A stretch of 64,000 nucleotides of DNA from Galeopsis tetrahit (GCA_963675135.1 OY776120.1:21852001-21916000); one strand, 5' to 3'. Counted from the stretch's first letter, positions 20,440-33,734 are shown. The notes: a model not told the origin generated them from the letters alone. Made by a program: numbers and translations.

Positions 20440-23400
20440 TTAATGATCAGTAATACCTTCATCTCTAATGATCTCAGCAATTATGTTACCAATCTCTTTG
20501 TAATCAGGTTCTCCATTCTCAAGTCTTGGAGGATCCCAGATTGGTTCTTCAGGACATAAGATCTTTATCTCAGCACGAGCAGCAACTTTTGAGATATCTT
20601 CCCAGAAATCTCTATCTATGTTCATCATGAACTCTTCAAAATCAGCAAATTCAGCTTCCTTGTTCAGATGATCACCAAACTTCTTCACAATAAAGTTTGC
20701 AATCTGCCACTTCTTCTTTAGATTTTTCCAGTAATCCATATTCTCAGGTAGGACTATAAAATCAACAAAATTTTCATCTCGAAAATTTTTATCAAATTCT
20801 TTTCCTTCAGCTTTTCTCTTAGCTTTCATTTTCCTTCTCAAAGCTGCAACTCTATTGTCAAATCTTGTTCTTAAAAACTTAACATCTTTATTTTTCTTCT
20901 TTTTCAGCTCTGCTTCTTCAGCTTTCTTTTCCTTCAACAATTCAAGCTTTTCTTTTTCTTCACTTGAAACACCATGCTTCAATTTGCTTCTGGATCTGGT
21001 AATTCTACCAGTTTCTTCTTCTTGTTCTTCTTCATCAGATAAGATCAGTTTCCTTTTCTTTTGAATAGAACTTTCAGCAACATCAGTTTTCTTTTTCTCA
21101 ACAACTTCTTGACTTTGTTGTTTCTGTTGTTTCCTAAGCTTGATTTTCTCATTCAAACTTGCAATTTCTTCTTTTAATTCATATTGACTCACAACTAGTT
21201 GAGCTTGTTGTGATTGAGTTTGTTCCATTACTCTTCTTATCTTTCCCCTTTTTGGCTTCATCATGCCACTCTTTCAAGGGAGTCATGTGTTGCTCCAACT
21301 TTGCATGCAACACTTGAGATAAGGTCTTCTCTTGAAGTCTATGGAGATCATAGATTTTAGACAATGTATGCTCCATAACTCTTTCAACTGAATTTTCTAA
21401 ATGCATCTTATTCATTCTTTCAGTGGCTTCTTGAAACATTCTCACAGCAGCTTCCAGCTTGGCTTGAAGCTCTTCATTCTGCTTTCTCAACAATTCAAAG
21501 TTAGAATTATCAGATTCCTTTTCAACATGAACTGTTCTGATCTGTTCATGCACATCTTCAGGAATGACAGGTTCAGCAGACTGAAATGGCATGCTTTCCA
21601 GTTCATCAGCATTCAAATTTTGATTTTCCAAAACTTCTGTCTCTTCAAGTACAACAGTGTTCTCAAACACCTCTGTTGTATTGTCACCAGCTTCATCAAC
21701 TTCCATAACATCTTCTTCAACAACTTTAGCAACTTCATCAACTACCCTTTCTTCACTTTCCATAACAACATCAACATTTTCATCTGCAGCAGCAGTGGTA
21801 ACATTTTCCACAGAATACTTGAATCTTGTTAACCTTTCAACAAGTTGCACCATTGACTCTGGGGTTAATAACTCAGTAAAAGAGTTAACATCAGCTGCAA
21901 GCATCTGCTCTGCTTCCCAATCATCAAAGATTGAAACACCACCCATACCTTCCATAACAGCTAGATTCTCTTTAAGAGTACTTCTCTTAAGATACACCCA
22001 TGTGCCGATCCTAAGAAGTTTCTCAAACACAACTGAGCTTTCATCTAAACCATGAAACTGCTTCAACAGAGCCAATCTCAAATTTATCCTAATTCGATCT
22101 TCTTTATCACAGATAGGATATTCCATTAAACCAGCAGGTTTAGGAGCTAAATATTCAGGTTCAGGGGATGATGAAATGTCAATTGGTACAGAAGAAGGCT
22201 CAAATTCATGTTCAGTAGAGTGATCATGAACTTGTGTGGGTGAATGATGTGGTGTGGGTTGGTTTTGATGACTTGAAACATGAGTGTTCTGAGGGGATGA
22301 ATGGGGAGTGTTCTGAGAAATTGGAGAATAGTGAGCTGATTCTCCAGAACATGAGGGTTGGAGGTCAATGGGATCTGTTGAGCTAGGATCAGAATTTGAA
22401 GGGGTAGGAGAGGAATCAACAAGCCTTCTCCTAGGTCTAGAAGCACTTCTTTCTTTGGTTCTTTTATGTAAAACAACAACACTTGAAGTACTAACCTCTT
22501 GTTCTTCAGAACTTTCTCGCACCACAGTCTCAATAAAACGGATTGTTTGTTCTGAGGCAGCTTTAGCAGACCTCCCTCTTCTTGGTCTAGTACTGCTCGG
22601 ATCATGCCTCACTTTGGATCTTACCTCTAGTTGATCATCATCAGACCGATACATTGAAGCACCAGATTCTTGAGCTTCATGTTCTTGAGGCAACACCAAA
22701 GGGCGCTCTTGTTCAAATCGAACAGATTCTTTTTTCATTAAGAATTTTCCATGATGGAATTTCTTATGATTACTCCAATACGCCTTCTTGATGACTAACT
22801 GAGGCAACAGAATGCTCAGCTTGTTTCCGAACCCTAACTTCGACTTAATTGAAAATTCCATTGTATCCTCATCGAACAAGACTTTTTCTTTCACTCATCA
22901 ATCTTTCTAAGAAAAACCCTTGCCAATCACCTTGCACACGATCAATGATTGCTGCCATTATTCGGATTTTCAAATTTGTTAGAGCATCCTGACTATGATG
23001 TTGACCTAACAAACATTTTCCAGCAATGTCCATTAAAAATTGAAGACCAGTAGGAAGCACATCTTTCTTAAGATTGCTTAGAGACTCTGGTTCTTCACCC
23101 GACCATCTGCCCACACATTCTTTCTCTTCTCCTGCCTTATAGGTCAACATATCTACTGGGCCTTGAGGTAAATCCAGCATGATTTCAAGGATTTCCCTGG
23201 TAATCGAGACTTTGTGCCCTGAAAGCATTGAATGGACACCATTGTTATCACCTTCAAGCTGTAAAAAGAATTCCATGGCTTCTGGTTCAAACACATTGTT
23301 TGGAGATGATTCAAGATACTTTCTCAGCCCGCATTCTTCGCACATAGTCAGAATAGCTTGGTTTTCCGCACTGTGTCGGCCGTTGAAGTAAACTGCATTT

Positions 23401-23492
23401 TCCACAAAAATGCCCTTTTCTCGAAGCCAAAAATCAGAATCAAACGTACCTGCGACTTCGTTAGATTCACTGATAATATTGATAATCGCCAT
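20440..23492 (-). pseudogene. E1 3' ORF (SIRE extra protein), two frameshifts
   Basis: ATG 23492 opens MAIINIISESNEVAG. Three modules match the E3 3' ORF: an N-terminal one (GHKVSITREILEIMLDLPQG, LQFLMDIAGKCLLGQHHS, GDWQGFFLERL), a central one (YPICDKEDRIRINLRLALLK, VMEGMGGVSIFDDWE) and a C-terminal one (KKKWQIANFIVKKFGDHL, EEPIWDPPRLENGEPDY). Ser/Pro-rich and coiled-coil linkers join them. Frames change near 22885 and near 21230. The N-terminal module resembles the plant transposon protein region shared with Athila and E2. No signal peptide or membrane helix is evident, so an envelope role is not supported. The function is unknown. Confidence 0.75.
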
Positions 23493-24089
23493 TTTAGGAT
23501 ATTTGTAGAAGATAGAGTATTGAGATTTTGCAGTAAATTTTGAGTTATGAATTTTCCAGAAATGAACTCGTAAGGAAGATGAAGATGAAAGTGATCGTGT
23601 TTGATAAATTCAAAACCAATCTAGGGCTTGGATTGAATTTATTTTCCATGATGAATGGTTGAGATTGAGTCTCGAAATACGTGTTAAAAGAAACTATTCA
23701 TATTCTAGTACCATTCTTATTTCTTGGAGCCAATTTGTGTTTGATGAATACACCACAGCAATTAGGTTAAAAATAGAGGAGTGTACTAATCTTCTCTATT
23801 AGTAATCTAAAATTGAGCAGTTTTTGACTTAGAGTATTCTAAGACAAAATACTGTTCTGATGCATATCAGCACAGTAGTTTCCAAAAATATTTCACTTCA
23901 TTCTCTTACGTGTATATAAAGAAAATGTACTTATCTGGATCAGCTGAGTACTGTGATCAGCTGAGTAAATTTTTTTTTTCAGACATCAGATCAGTAGATG
24001 GGTCAGCACAGTAGTTTTCAGATCAGTACCCAACTTTTCTGATTTCACCTTTTTGATATCAGCACAGTAATCCTCAGATCAGTACTGTG

Positions 24090-24345
24090 ACAGATCAGTT
24101 CTATTCTGTAGACAGATTAGTAGTAATCAAATCTTTCTGTAGACAGTTTAATCAGTAGTCAGATTAGTTATGTAGAATAATTGAATTTGTAATCAGATCA
24201 GTTCTGTAGACAAAGAAACTTTGTAATCAGAACAGTTCTGTAGACAAGTCAATTTCTTAATCAGAACATATCTGTAGACTGATATGGCCTGTAATCAGAT
24301 CAGATTTGTAGACTTTTCAAATCTGTAATCAGATCAGTTCCCCCT
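24090..24345. repeat. Degenerate tandem repeat with TCTGTAGAC
   Basis: About six units of 40-50 bp alternate TTCTGTAGACA with GTAATCAGATCAGT. The copies differ in the filler between. It lies wholly inside the E1 spacer. Confidence 0.7.
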
Positions 24346-24523
24346 TCAGTGGAGAACTCCGTTTATGTGCCTGTTTCACCTTGGTAGAAGTGTTAGTTCA
24401 TGAGAAATAGGTGTAAAACAGTACAGAGTAGTAATAGTATAATTAAATCAATGATCACATCAAGGTTTATGCTAAAGTGACTTAGTGTTCTGAGTCAACA
24501 AAAGGATCTTTAAGAAATCACAG

Positions 24524-24533
24524 ATTCCCCCTT
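24524..24533 (-). promoter_or_regulatory. Internal purine tract downstream of E1 pol
   Basis: The minus strand reads AAGGGGGAAT, the core of the terminal polypurine tract. E3 has the same motif at the equivalent place (44119-44129). It is a candidate second plus-strand primer. Confidence 0.5.
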
Positions 24534-24738
24534 AATGTGTGTTCTCAGTGTCCCTCAGCTTTACCAGCTTCCTCATCGGGATTAAGGTCACTTTAGTAAC
24601 CTTGTTACCTGTTTTGATAAAAGTAGTGGTCTGACATAGGATTGTCTCTTCTGAATTTAGGCATTTGATGTACTGCTCTTAGTTTCTGCTTTATCTTCCT
24701 CTTGGTATAAGATCAGTACCTGGAATGTTAGTGCAGTT

Positions 24739-26874
24739 CTATATACATATAGAATCCATATCTATCAATCCTAAGCTAATGCATAACTCTCTAAATCTCA
24801 CTTCAGCCAATGGTTTTGTAAAAATGTCAGCTCTTTGAATATCAGTATGAATCTTTTCCATCCTAATATTTTTCTTTTCCACATGATCCCTAATAAATTG
24901 ATGCCTAATGTCAACATGCTTGCATCTAGTATGTAGAACGGGATTTTGTGTGATGGCAATGGCACTATTACTGTCACAATATATAGGTACATTAGATTCT
25001 ACAATATTGTAGTCTCTAAGTTGTTGTATTAGCCAAAGAAGCTGACTACAACAACTACCTGCAGCCATATGTTCTGCTTCAGTAGTAGAAGTTGCCACAC
25101 TTGTTTGTTTCTTTGAAAACCATGAAATGAGCTTAGTTCCTAAGAATTGACATGAATCTGAAGTAGATTGTCTATCTATTTTGCAACCTCCAAAGTCAGA
25201 GTCTGAATAACCACTTAAGGATATATCATCATCCGCAGGATACCATAATCCTCGATTAATGGTCCCCTTTAGATATTTCAATATCCTTTTGGCAGCTTCC
25301 AGATGACTTTCTTTGGGGTTTGCTTAAAATCTTGCACATACACCAACAGAAAAAGCAATATCAGGTCTGCTGGCAGTTAGGTAGAGTAGAGAGCCAATTA
25401 AAGCACGATAGTGAGGTTGGTCAGAAGACTTACCTCCTTCTTCAGGATCCATTCTGTATGTAGGTTGCATGGGCACACCAACTGTCTTACAGGTTTTAAT
25501 ACCAAATTTGTCTAGCAAATTCTTAGTATATTTTGCTTGATTTATAAAGATACCTTCTGGAGTTTGTTTTACTTGAAGACCAAGAAAATATGTCATTTCA
25601 CCCATCATAGACATTTCAAATTTACTTTGCATGAGTGTAGAAAAGCTTTCACTCAAGGTTTTATTGGGTGATCCAAAAATAATATCATCCACATAAATTT
25701 GAACAAGTAATATATCATTACCTTCTTGTCTTCGAAACAAAGTTCTATCAACCTTGCCTTTTGTAAAACCATTTTCAAGTAAGAATAGAGAAAGTGTATC
25801 ATACCAGGCTCTTGGGGCTTGTTTCAGTCCATAGAGTGCTTTCTTTAACCTGTAAACTTGGTGACTATTCACTTCAAAACCAGGTGGTTGTTTCACATAA
25901 ACTTCTTCAGCAAGTATACCATTCAAAAATGCACTTTTCACATCCATTTGATACACAGTGAATTTCATATGTGCAGCATAGGCAAGGAACAATCTTATAG
26001 CTTCTAGTCTAGCTACAGGAGCAAAATTTCATCATAATCAATACCCTCAGCTTGAGAGTAGCCCTGAGCAACTAATCTAGCTTTATTTCTAACTACAAGA
26101 TCATTTTCATCCTTTTTATTCTTGAAAATCCACTTAGTGCCTACAACATTATGATCACTAGGTCTATCAACAAGTTCCCAAACTTCATTTCTAGTGAACT
26201 GATTAAGTTCTTCCTGCATGGCTATAATCCAGTTACTATCACTTAAAGCTTCATTCACAGTTTTAGGCTCAATAGTGGATAGAAAACCACACCAGCAAAA
26301 TAGAGACTTACTAGGTTCTTCCTGGGAATCAAACAATTGTTTTCTAGTTTTAACACCTTTACTGGAATCACCTAGAATCAGATCAGTAGAATGAGCAGAC
26401 TTCCATGTCCTTCTATTCTTAATAGAAATACTATCATCATTTATATCATACAGATCAGTATCATTGTTTTGCATTAAATCAGCAGATTTGTTCATAGGGG
26501 AGCAGTCATTCAATTCTGGCATATCAGAAGTTTTAGATGACTTACCTTTGTCTTTTACCTTTTCTTTTTCAGAATCTTGATATAGAACATTCAGGAAAGG
26601 ATTATATGCTTGTACAGATTCATATATTTATGTATCATCATCCTCATTGTTGGTTTGGAGCTGTAGTTTGTCAATTTTCTTACTGAGCTGATGATCAGCA
26701 GAGTCCTGCACATTCTCATCAAAGACCACATGGGGTGTTTCTTCCACACATAGGGTAGAGTAATTAAACACTCTAAATGCTTTGCTTACTGAAGAGTATC
26801 CCAAGAATATCCCTTCATCAGCTTTTGCATCAAAAGCATTTAGCTTACTTTTGCCATTGTTATGAATGAAACAC
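24739..26874 (-). pseudogene. E1 pol, integrase tail to RNase H
   Basis: This continues the pol after the solo LTR at 26875. It covers the integrase C-terminal part (FIHNNGKSKLNAFDAKADEG), reverse transcriptase (TKWIFKNKKDENDLVVRNKA, QMDVKSAFLNGIL, catalytic YVDDIIFGS) and RNase H (SDSDFGGCKIDRQST, STTEAEHMAAGSCCSQL). Defects: TAA at 26628-26630, a one-base loss near 26024 just before the RT core, and TAA at 25324-25326 where E3 has a Gln codon. These make it non-functional. The end at 24739 is the natural Pol C-terminus. Confidence 0.88.
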
Positions 26875-28501
26875 TGTTGGTCCCAAAGTTGAGTTAAGAT
26901 TGAGTAAGCTAAGAAAGTCTAGAGGGGAGGGGTGAATAGACTTTCAAAAATCTTTCAAAATATCAGAATATGCAATGCGGAATTTAGTCTTCTTATGTAC
27001 TGTACTGTGCTTACTCAGCTCAGATCAGTACTTTCAGAATGATATGGGCCTTACTAGTTTATACTCAACTTTTCTTTAGATCTTTATCTTTGTTAATTCT
27101 TAATGTTCTTAGTTAAACAATTCAAACAAATATCAAACAGTAAAGTAAAGAACACAGAATTTTATAGTGGTTCGACAAATGTCTACATCCACTCTCACAA
27201 CTCCAGTTGTGAAGTTTTATTAACTCTTCCTTCTTGAGTTTCTTGTGGCTTAAAGTCCCAAGATTAAGACTGTGATCTTATCATTTATACCTCCAGGTAT
27301 ATCTTCGATCTACTAGTAATTTTCCAAGTAACTAGCACACTTATTTTACAAAATACAAACTTAAACTTTGAAAAGTAAAACTTCTCTTTGAATAGCCTTT
27401 GATTCTTCTCTTCAATTCAGTGGCTCTTCTCTTCTTTAATCTCCTTCAACTCTGTGAGTTCTTCTTGTGCTCTGTAGACTTTAGCTTTCTTGTGAATGTT
27501 TTAAGATCAGTAGTCTTAGCAGTAGGAGATCACACAGTATTTATAGAACTTAGTATGACAGTTAGCAGTTTGTGAACTAACTCTCAACTAACTCTAAACT
27601 GTTTTTGTAACTTCTTCTTGTAACCGACTTTGTAACTTCCTTCAACTTCCAAGTCAGCACATCTTCAAATAAATCTTCAGTTACTATTTAAATAAGCTTT
27701 CCAAACTTATTCTTCAATTTCACCAAATCAGCACAGTAACTTACTTTTCTGATTTTTACTCTTCGGATTTTTACTCTGCTGAGTCAGTCAGCACAGTAAC
27801 TTAAAAACTGTTCAAAACTTCTCCAGATTTCTTCTAAGCTTATCTTCAACTCTTCTTTTTGAATTCTTCTTACTCTGAAGTAGTCCTCTGAGTCTTCATA
27901 GTCTTCTGATCTTCTTCTAATCTAGTTCTAATCTACTGTTCTGAACTTTACAATGCTGATTATAATAGAATACAACTTTACATATATAAAACCTATCTAT
28001 ACATCAACTGAACTATATACAGAAGAATACATTTAAGTCCTATACTATAAGCTGTCTATACAATACAAAACATCAGCTTAGTTCCTAACAGTTCATATAA
28101 CAGATCAATAAACAATAAGATCAGTAACTCATGTAAGATCAATAACTTTCATATAAGATCAGTAAGCACTTAAGATCAGTAAGTATATAAGATCAGTAAG
28201 TATATATTCAAATATCTCATATAAGATCACTAAAATTATTCTCAGTTTCCATACTCAGATCAGTAATCTTATTTCAAATGACTCAGTTAAGATCAGTAAT
28301 TTTATTCTTAATATTACTAAATAAGATCAGTAAACTTATTTCGGTTAGCATTAAGATCAGTAATCTCAATTTAAGTTTCTCATCAAATGACTTAGTTAAG
28401 ATGACTTAGAACCACATATATCACTAACTTTAAGTTTCTTTTGGCCGTCAAAACATACTTTCATCATCTAGAACATTGTCTATAGGATTCATATCCCAAC
28501 A
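26875..28501 (-). mobile_element. Solo LTR of the E1 family, inserted in E1 integrase
   Basis: The 1627-bp LTR starts TGTTGGTCCC and ends CATATCCCAACA on the plus strand. It is flanked by AACAC at 26870-26874 and 28502-28506. No internal sequence remains, so the two LTRs of a full element have recombined. It is longer than the E1 LTRs because the AAGATCAGTAA array (about 28110-28375) has nine to ten copies instead of four. Its nearest relative in the window is the other solo LTR. Confidence 0.92.
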
Positions 28502-29289
28502 AACACTTACATCCAAAGATATGAAAATAAGAAACTCTAGGTTTTCTGCCTTTCCATAGCTCATAAGGTGTTTTACCATGCACCTTATTAAGAGCACTTC
28601 GGTTTTGGGAGTGGCAAGCTGTGTTAATGGCTTTAGCCCAAAACTTCTGAGGTGTGTTGAATTCTGCAATCATTGCTTTGCATGCTTCTTTTAGTGTTCT
28701 GTTTCTCCTTTCTGCAACACCATTTTGTTGAGGGGTTCTGGCTGCACTTGTTAGATGCTGTATGCCAGACTTAGAACAGTAGTCAGAGATGTAACAGTTA
28801 ATAAACCCAGTCCCCTTGTCACTCCTTATTTTGTCAATGAGTTGACCCTTTTCAACCTGCAACCTCTTCAATAGATCTGGAAGTAGTGTTTGTGTATCAC
28901 TCTTTTTGTGTAGAAAGACTACCCAAGTAAATTTATAATAATCATCTACTACAACCAGAGTATACCTTCTTCCATTCAATGTAGGAGGTTTGATAGGACC
29001 ATGAAGATCCATATGCAAGAGTTTTAAGACTCTGCTTGTTGAAAGAGTTGGAATGGACTTAAATGAAACCTTTACCTGTTTACCTTTTTGACAGGAGTCA
29101 CACATTTGTGATTTGGAATAGATTTCATTAGGAATGCCCTCAACAAGATGTTCTCTAGCAATCTTGTTGATTATCTTAAAGTTCAGGTGGCAGAGGCGTT
29201 TATGCCAGAGCCAACTGTTTTCTTTAGGACTCTTAGTAATAAGACAAGCATTCTTAGGACAACTATTCCAATTCACAATGTATACACTT
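28502..29289 (-). pseudogene. E1 pol, integrase core
   Basis: The frame between the two solo LTRs carries the integrase zinc domain (WLWHKRLCHLNF ... CDSCQKGKQ) and the core: HMDLHGPIKPPTLNG, RSDKGTGFINC and PQQNGVAERRNRT, holding the expected D, D and E. GTGF where E3 has GTEF and DDYYKF where E3 has DDYSKF are substitutions. The terminal FHIFGCKC continues across the LTR at 26875. Confidence 0.9.
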
Positions 29290-30994
29290 TGTTGGTCCCA
29301 AAGTTGAGTTAAGATTGAGTAAGCTAAGAAAGTCTAGAGGGGAGGGGTGAATAGACTTTCAAAAATCTTTCAAAATATCAGAATATGCAGTGCGGAATTT
29401 AGTCTTCTTATGTACTGTACTGTGCTTACTCAGCTCAGATCAGTACTTTCAGAATAATATGGGCCTTACTAGTTTATACTCAACTTTTCTTTAGATCTTT
29501 ATCTTTGTCAATTCTTAATGTTCTTGATTAAACAATTCAAACAAATAACAAACAGTAAAGTAAAGAACACATAATTTTATAGTGGTTCGACAAATGTCTA
29601 CATCCACTCTCACAATCCCAGTTGTGAAGTTTTATTAACTCTTCCTTCTTGAGTTTCTTGTGGCTTAAAGTCCCAAGATTAAGACTTTGATCTTATCGAT
29701 TATACCTCCAGGTATATCTTCGATCTACTAGTAATTCTCCAAGTAACTAGCACACTTGTTTTACAAAATACAAACTTAAACTTGAAAAGTAAAACTTCTC
29801 TTTGAATAGCCTTTGAGTTTTCTCTTCAATTCAGTGGCTTCTCTTCTTTCTTCAATCTCCTTTAACTCTGTGAGTTCTTCTTTGTGCTCTGTAGACTTAG
29901 ATTGCTTGTAAATGCTTTATGATCAGTAGTTCTTCAGTAGTCTTCAGCAGTAGGAGATTACACAGTATTTATAGAACTTAGTATGACAGTTAGCAGTTTG
30001 TGAACTAACTCTCAACTAACTCTAAAACTGTTTTTGTAACTTCTTCTTGTAACTGACTTTGTAACTTCCTTCCAAGTCAGCATCTCATCAAATATCTTCA
30101 GTTACACCTTAAATAAGCTTTCCAAACTTATTCTTCAATTTCACCAAATCAGCACAGTAACTTACTGTTCTGATTTTTTACTCTTCGGATTTTACTCTGC
30201 TGAGTCAGTCAGCACAGTAACTTAAAACCTTTCAAAACTTCTCCAGATTTCTTCTCAGCTTATCTTCAATTCTTCTTTGAAGTCTTCTTATTCTGAAGTA
30301 GTCTTCTGAGTCTTCATTAGTCTTCTGATCTTCTTCTAATCTATTCCTAATCTACTGTTCTGAACTTTACATTGCTGAATACAAATAGAATACAACTTTA
30401 CATGTATAAAACATATCTATACATCAACTGAACTATATACAGATGAGTATATCTAAGTCCTATACTATAAGCTGTCTATACAATACAAAACATCAGCTTA
30501 GTTCCTAACAGTTCATATATCAGATCAGTAAACAATAAGATCAGTAACTCGTGTAAGTTCAATAACTTTTATATAAGATCAGTAAATACTAAGATCAGTA
30601 AACACTTAAGATCAGTAACTTACATATAAGACCAGTAAGCATATAAGATCAGTAAGTATATCAGATCAGTAACTCAGATTTCAAATATCTCATATAAGAT
30701 CACTAAAATTATTCTCAGTTTCCATACTCAGATCAGTAATCTTATTCCATATAACTCAGTTAAGATCAGTAATTTTATTCTCAATATTACTAAATAAGAT
30801 CAGTAAACTTATTTCAGTTAGTATTAAGATCAGTAATCTCAATTTAAGTTTCTCATCAGATTAGTAAGCTTATATTCAGATGACTTAGTTAAGATGACTT
30901 AGAACCACATATATCACTAACTTTAAGTTGCTTTTGGCCATCAAAACATACAATCATCAATTAGAATATTGTTTATAGGATTCATATCCCAACA
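29290..30994 (-). mobile_element. Second solo LTR of the E1 family, inserted in E1 pol
   Basis: The 1705-bp LTR starts TGTTGGTCCC and ends CATATCCCAACA. Flanks CACTT at 29285-29289 and 30995-30999 prove an independent insertion. It carries the longest AGATCAGTAA array (about 30525-30870). It splits the protease-linker from the integrase. Confidence 0.92.
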
Positions 30995-31402
30995 CACTTC
31001 CTTGTCTTGTGCCAACAAGTAAAACATTGTGAGTCCTTTTGTCTATTATTTCACATCTTCTGGTCTTGAACTGAACTTTGTATCCCCTGTCACAGAATTG
31101 AGATACAGATAACAAATTATATTTCAAACCTTCAACATAGGAGACATCTTGGATTTCAACATCTCCATTCTTGATGAATCCAAATCCTTTTGTGATTGCC
31201 ATGGAGCTGTCTCCAAAGATGACTTTTGGTCCTTCCTTCTCATGATAGTCAGTAAGCAAGGCCTTGGTACCAGTCATGTGGTGTGAACACCCACTGTCTA
31301 TGTACCAGGTCTCACCAACTGAACCATCTTTCTTGTATAGGTCCAGTCGATCCTGCAAGGTAGTGGTCTTAATAATTTAGGTACCCTAGATTATTGGGGT
31401 CC
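30995..31402 (-). pseudogene. E1 pol, protease domain
   Basis: The aspartic protease motif TWYIDSGCSHHMTG is followed by a copia-type protease body (VIFGDSSMAIT, VSYVEGLKYNLLSVSQF). The frame differs from that of gag, which ends at 31403; two further stops lie between. The sequence ACTACCTTGCAGG (AG at 31353-31354) just before the protease looks like a splice acceptor, and E3 has one at the same place. Confidence 0.85.
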
Positions 31403-33734
31403 TTAGGGGTTAGTAGTGAGAGGTACCCAGATAAACATTGAGGATTTGAATAGATGGGACCTCTTCAGTTTCCTTCCATATTTATCACAAAACAGTACTT
31501 TATTAACCATTCCAGAACTATCAGCAGACTTAGGATCTATTTTTCTGAGATACCCTTTCCTTGGTTCTATCCCTTTTTCAGTAAGATCAGTATGTCTGTA
31601 ATAGTTTGAATATGGTCTGAAAGCATGTGGACCATACGGCTTATAGATGCGTTTTGGTCTTTCCTCTTCAATGATATCATTAGATAAAGGTGGAGGATAA
31701 AGAACAGGTTTGTTATGATAATGAGGCACAAATCTCCTAGGTATAGTTGAATACAGCTGAGACTGCCTTATAAAAGGAGGTCTAGGCTGTTCCCAACTTG
31801 CCTGTGCTTGTCTTGACCTACTGTTCTGAGTTTGTCTCTTCTGATACCAGGACTGGTCTATTCTGGTCAGAGGAGTATAACTCTTCTGGTATGGTCTTGA
31901 CTGTACTGGTCTTAATACATTCTTCATTTTACCATTCTTGGTAGTAGGGGGGATGTATTTAGACTGTACTTTAGGTTTTTGATCATTATCATAAGTCATA
32001 GGTTCTTTTCCTTTATCTAGTTGCAAGTAACTTGAACTAGCTTCATTAGTGTTCTTAGGTCCTGAAGTAGAGGAACTAGGCAGATCAGTACCTATTCCAC
32101 TTTTATCATTTGGAGCTCTATATCTGTCTGAGATTGTTTGATTAATCTTGGTAGAGTTAATCATCCCAGATAGCTTTCGATCTAGGTTCACTACTTCAGA
32201 TTCTAAGAATCTATTGCGCTCTTCAAGTTTTTCACATTTAATCTTTAAATCATTGAATTCATTAGTCTCTTTGGCTTGAGTTTTAAGCATACCCTGATAT
32301 AGTTTGTCAATGGATGCATACTTTTCTTGGAGTTGGGACAACTCTTCTGATAGTCGTGCATTTATGACAACTATATTAGGATCCACTTTCAACTGAGCTT
32401 CTTTCAGATTAATGATTTCTTGCTTTAAAGATATATTCTTATCACTAATTTCAATGAATGCTTTGTTAGCTTGTAGAAGGTCTTCTTCAGTCACTCCTTG
32501 GGAATGATGAAGACTACTTCCTACACTACTATCAGCAGTGTCACATAAATCAGTGTCAGAATTTTTGCAAGATTGAAAAGAGTTAGCAGATGATACCTCA
32601 TCATTTATTTTGGCCATCATTGCCAGTCCATCATCTGCTATGAAGACTTCATTCTCATTGCTAGAGGGGTATTCAGATGAAGACGATGGCAACTCTTCTG
32701 ATTCCGAATCAGATTCATTGTATGCCATCATTGCCTTCTTACCCTTGGCATATTTTCGATCTTTTCTGGCTTTCCTTTCTTCTCGATCTTCAGAACTCAG
32801 ATCAGGACATTCATAAGCATAATGACCTGGCTTATCACAATTATAGCAAACAGGATTGTTAGAAGATCTCTTAGGAGGTGAATGATTTCGGTTCCTGTCA
32901 TGCTTGTCAATTGAGTTTCTATCTTTCTTATCAGAATACTTTCTATCCCTCTTATCAGATGAGTTCCTATCTCTCCTGTTCTCATTAGAGATCTCGTCCC
33001 TTCTTTCAGAAGAGTTTTGATCCAAAGAGTCCCTGTTACTAGAACCATTGGTTTCCTTATAGAATTTCTTGTATCTACCATACCTCTTATTTAGTCTATC
33101 AAATCTTTTGATCATAAGGCTCATCTGATCTTTTAAACTAAGATCAGAACTATCTAGTTCATCTTTTATGCTTGAGGCCTTAGACTTAGATGATCTAGAC
33201 CCCTTAGAGGTAGAGGCTTTAAAAGTTATGTCCTTAGAGGCATCCTTATCCTTATGATTCACAATAATAGGATCTTCTTCATCTAACTCAAACTCATGTG
33301 CCTTAAGGGTCTGGAACATAGTTTCTGCTGGCCAAGAATCAATGTCTTGTGTGGTTTTAATGATCATCTTGACCATTTTCCACCTTTCATCCAAAGCTTT
33401 CAAGATTCTCATGTTAACTTCTCTTTCAGTATAAGTATTTCCTAACACATCAAGATCATTCATAATCTTAGTAAATCGAGTATCCAATTCATCAATTATT
33501 TCTCCTGGCTTCATCTTAAATGTTTCAAACCTTTGGACAGCTGTGGATAATTTTCTTTCTTTGATCAGTGTAGTACCTTCACAAAGAATAGCCAATTTGT
33601 CCCACATTTGCTTTGCAGTCTTACATTTTAACACTTTGCCAAGATACTCATTTGGCAAGGTGTGTAAAATATAATTCTTAGCAAGACTATCCAAATTGTT
33701 TTGTCGCATTTCTTCAGAAGTCAGTTCTGACCTT
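31403..33734 (-). pseudogene. E1 gag, main part (split from its start by E2)
   Basis: The frame begins inside Gag because E2 (33735-58739) took out the first 200 bases, which are found at 58745-58944. It includes the UBN2-type capsid region (LAKNYILHTLPNEYLGKVLK, MWDKLAILCEGTTLIKERKL), a charged Arg/Asp/Ser-rich run, one CCHC knuckle (CYNCDKPGHYAYEC), a coiled-coil stretch and a basic C-terminal tail ending at TAA 31403. It is otherwise open for 768 codons, so Gag itself was sound until E2 inserted. Confidence 0.88.

Larger units (their letters stand above)
23493..24738 (-). other. E1 spacer between pol and 3' ORF
   Basis: Non-coding. It holds a degenerate tandem repeat (24090-24345), purine tracts on the minus strand at 24338-24346 and 24524-24533, and a segment after the second tract (CCCTCAGCT near 24554) shared with the E3 spacer. 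The rest is AT-rich, with scattered GATCAGTA motifs. Confidence 0.65.

Noticed and set aside
20440..23492. E1 3' ORF as a retroviral-type envelope gene
   Set aside because: No signal peptide, membrane helix or furin-like site is visible; low-complexity and coiled-coil content fits an internal protein.
28110..28400. Regularly spaced repeats that resemble a CRISPR array
   Set aside because: Units are short, degenerate and irregular, and lie inside a plant LTR.
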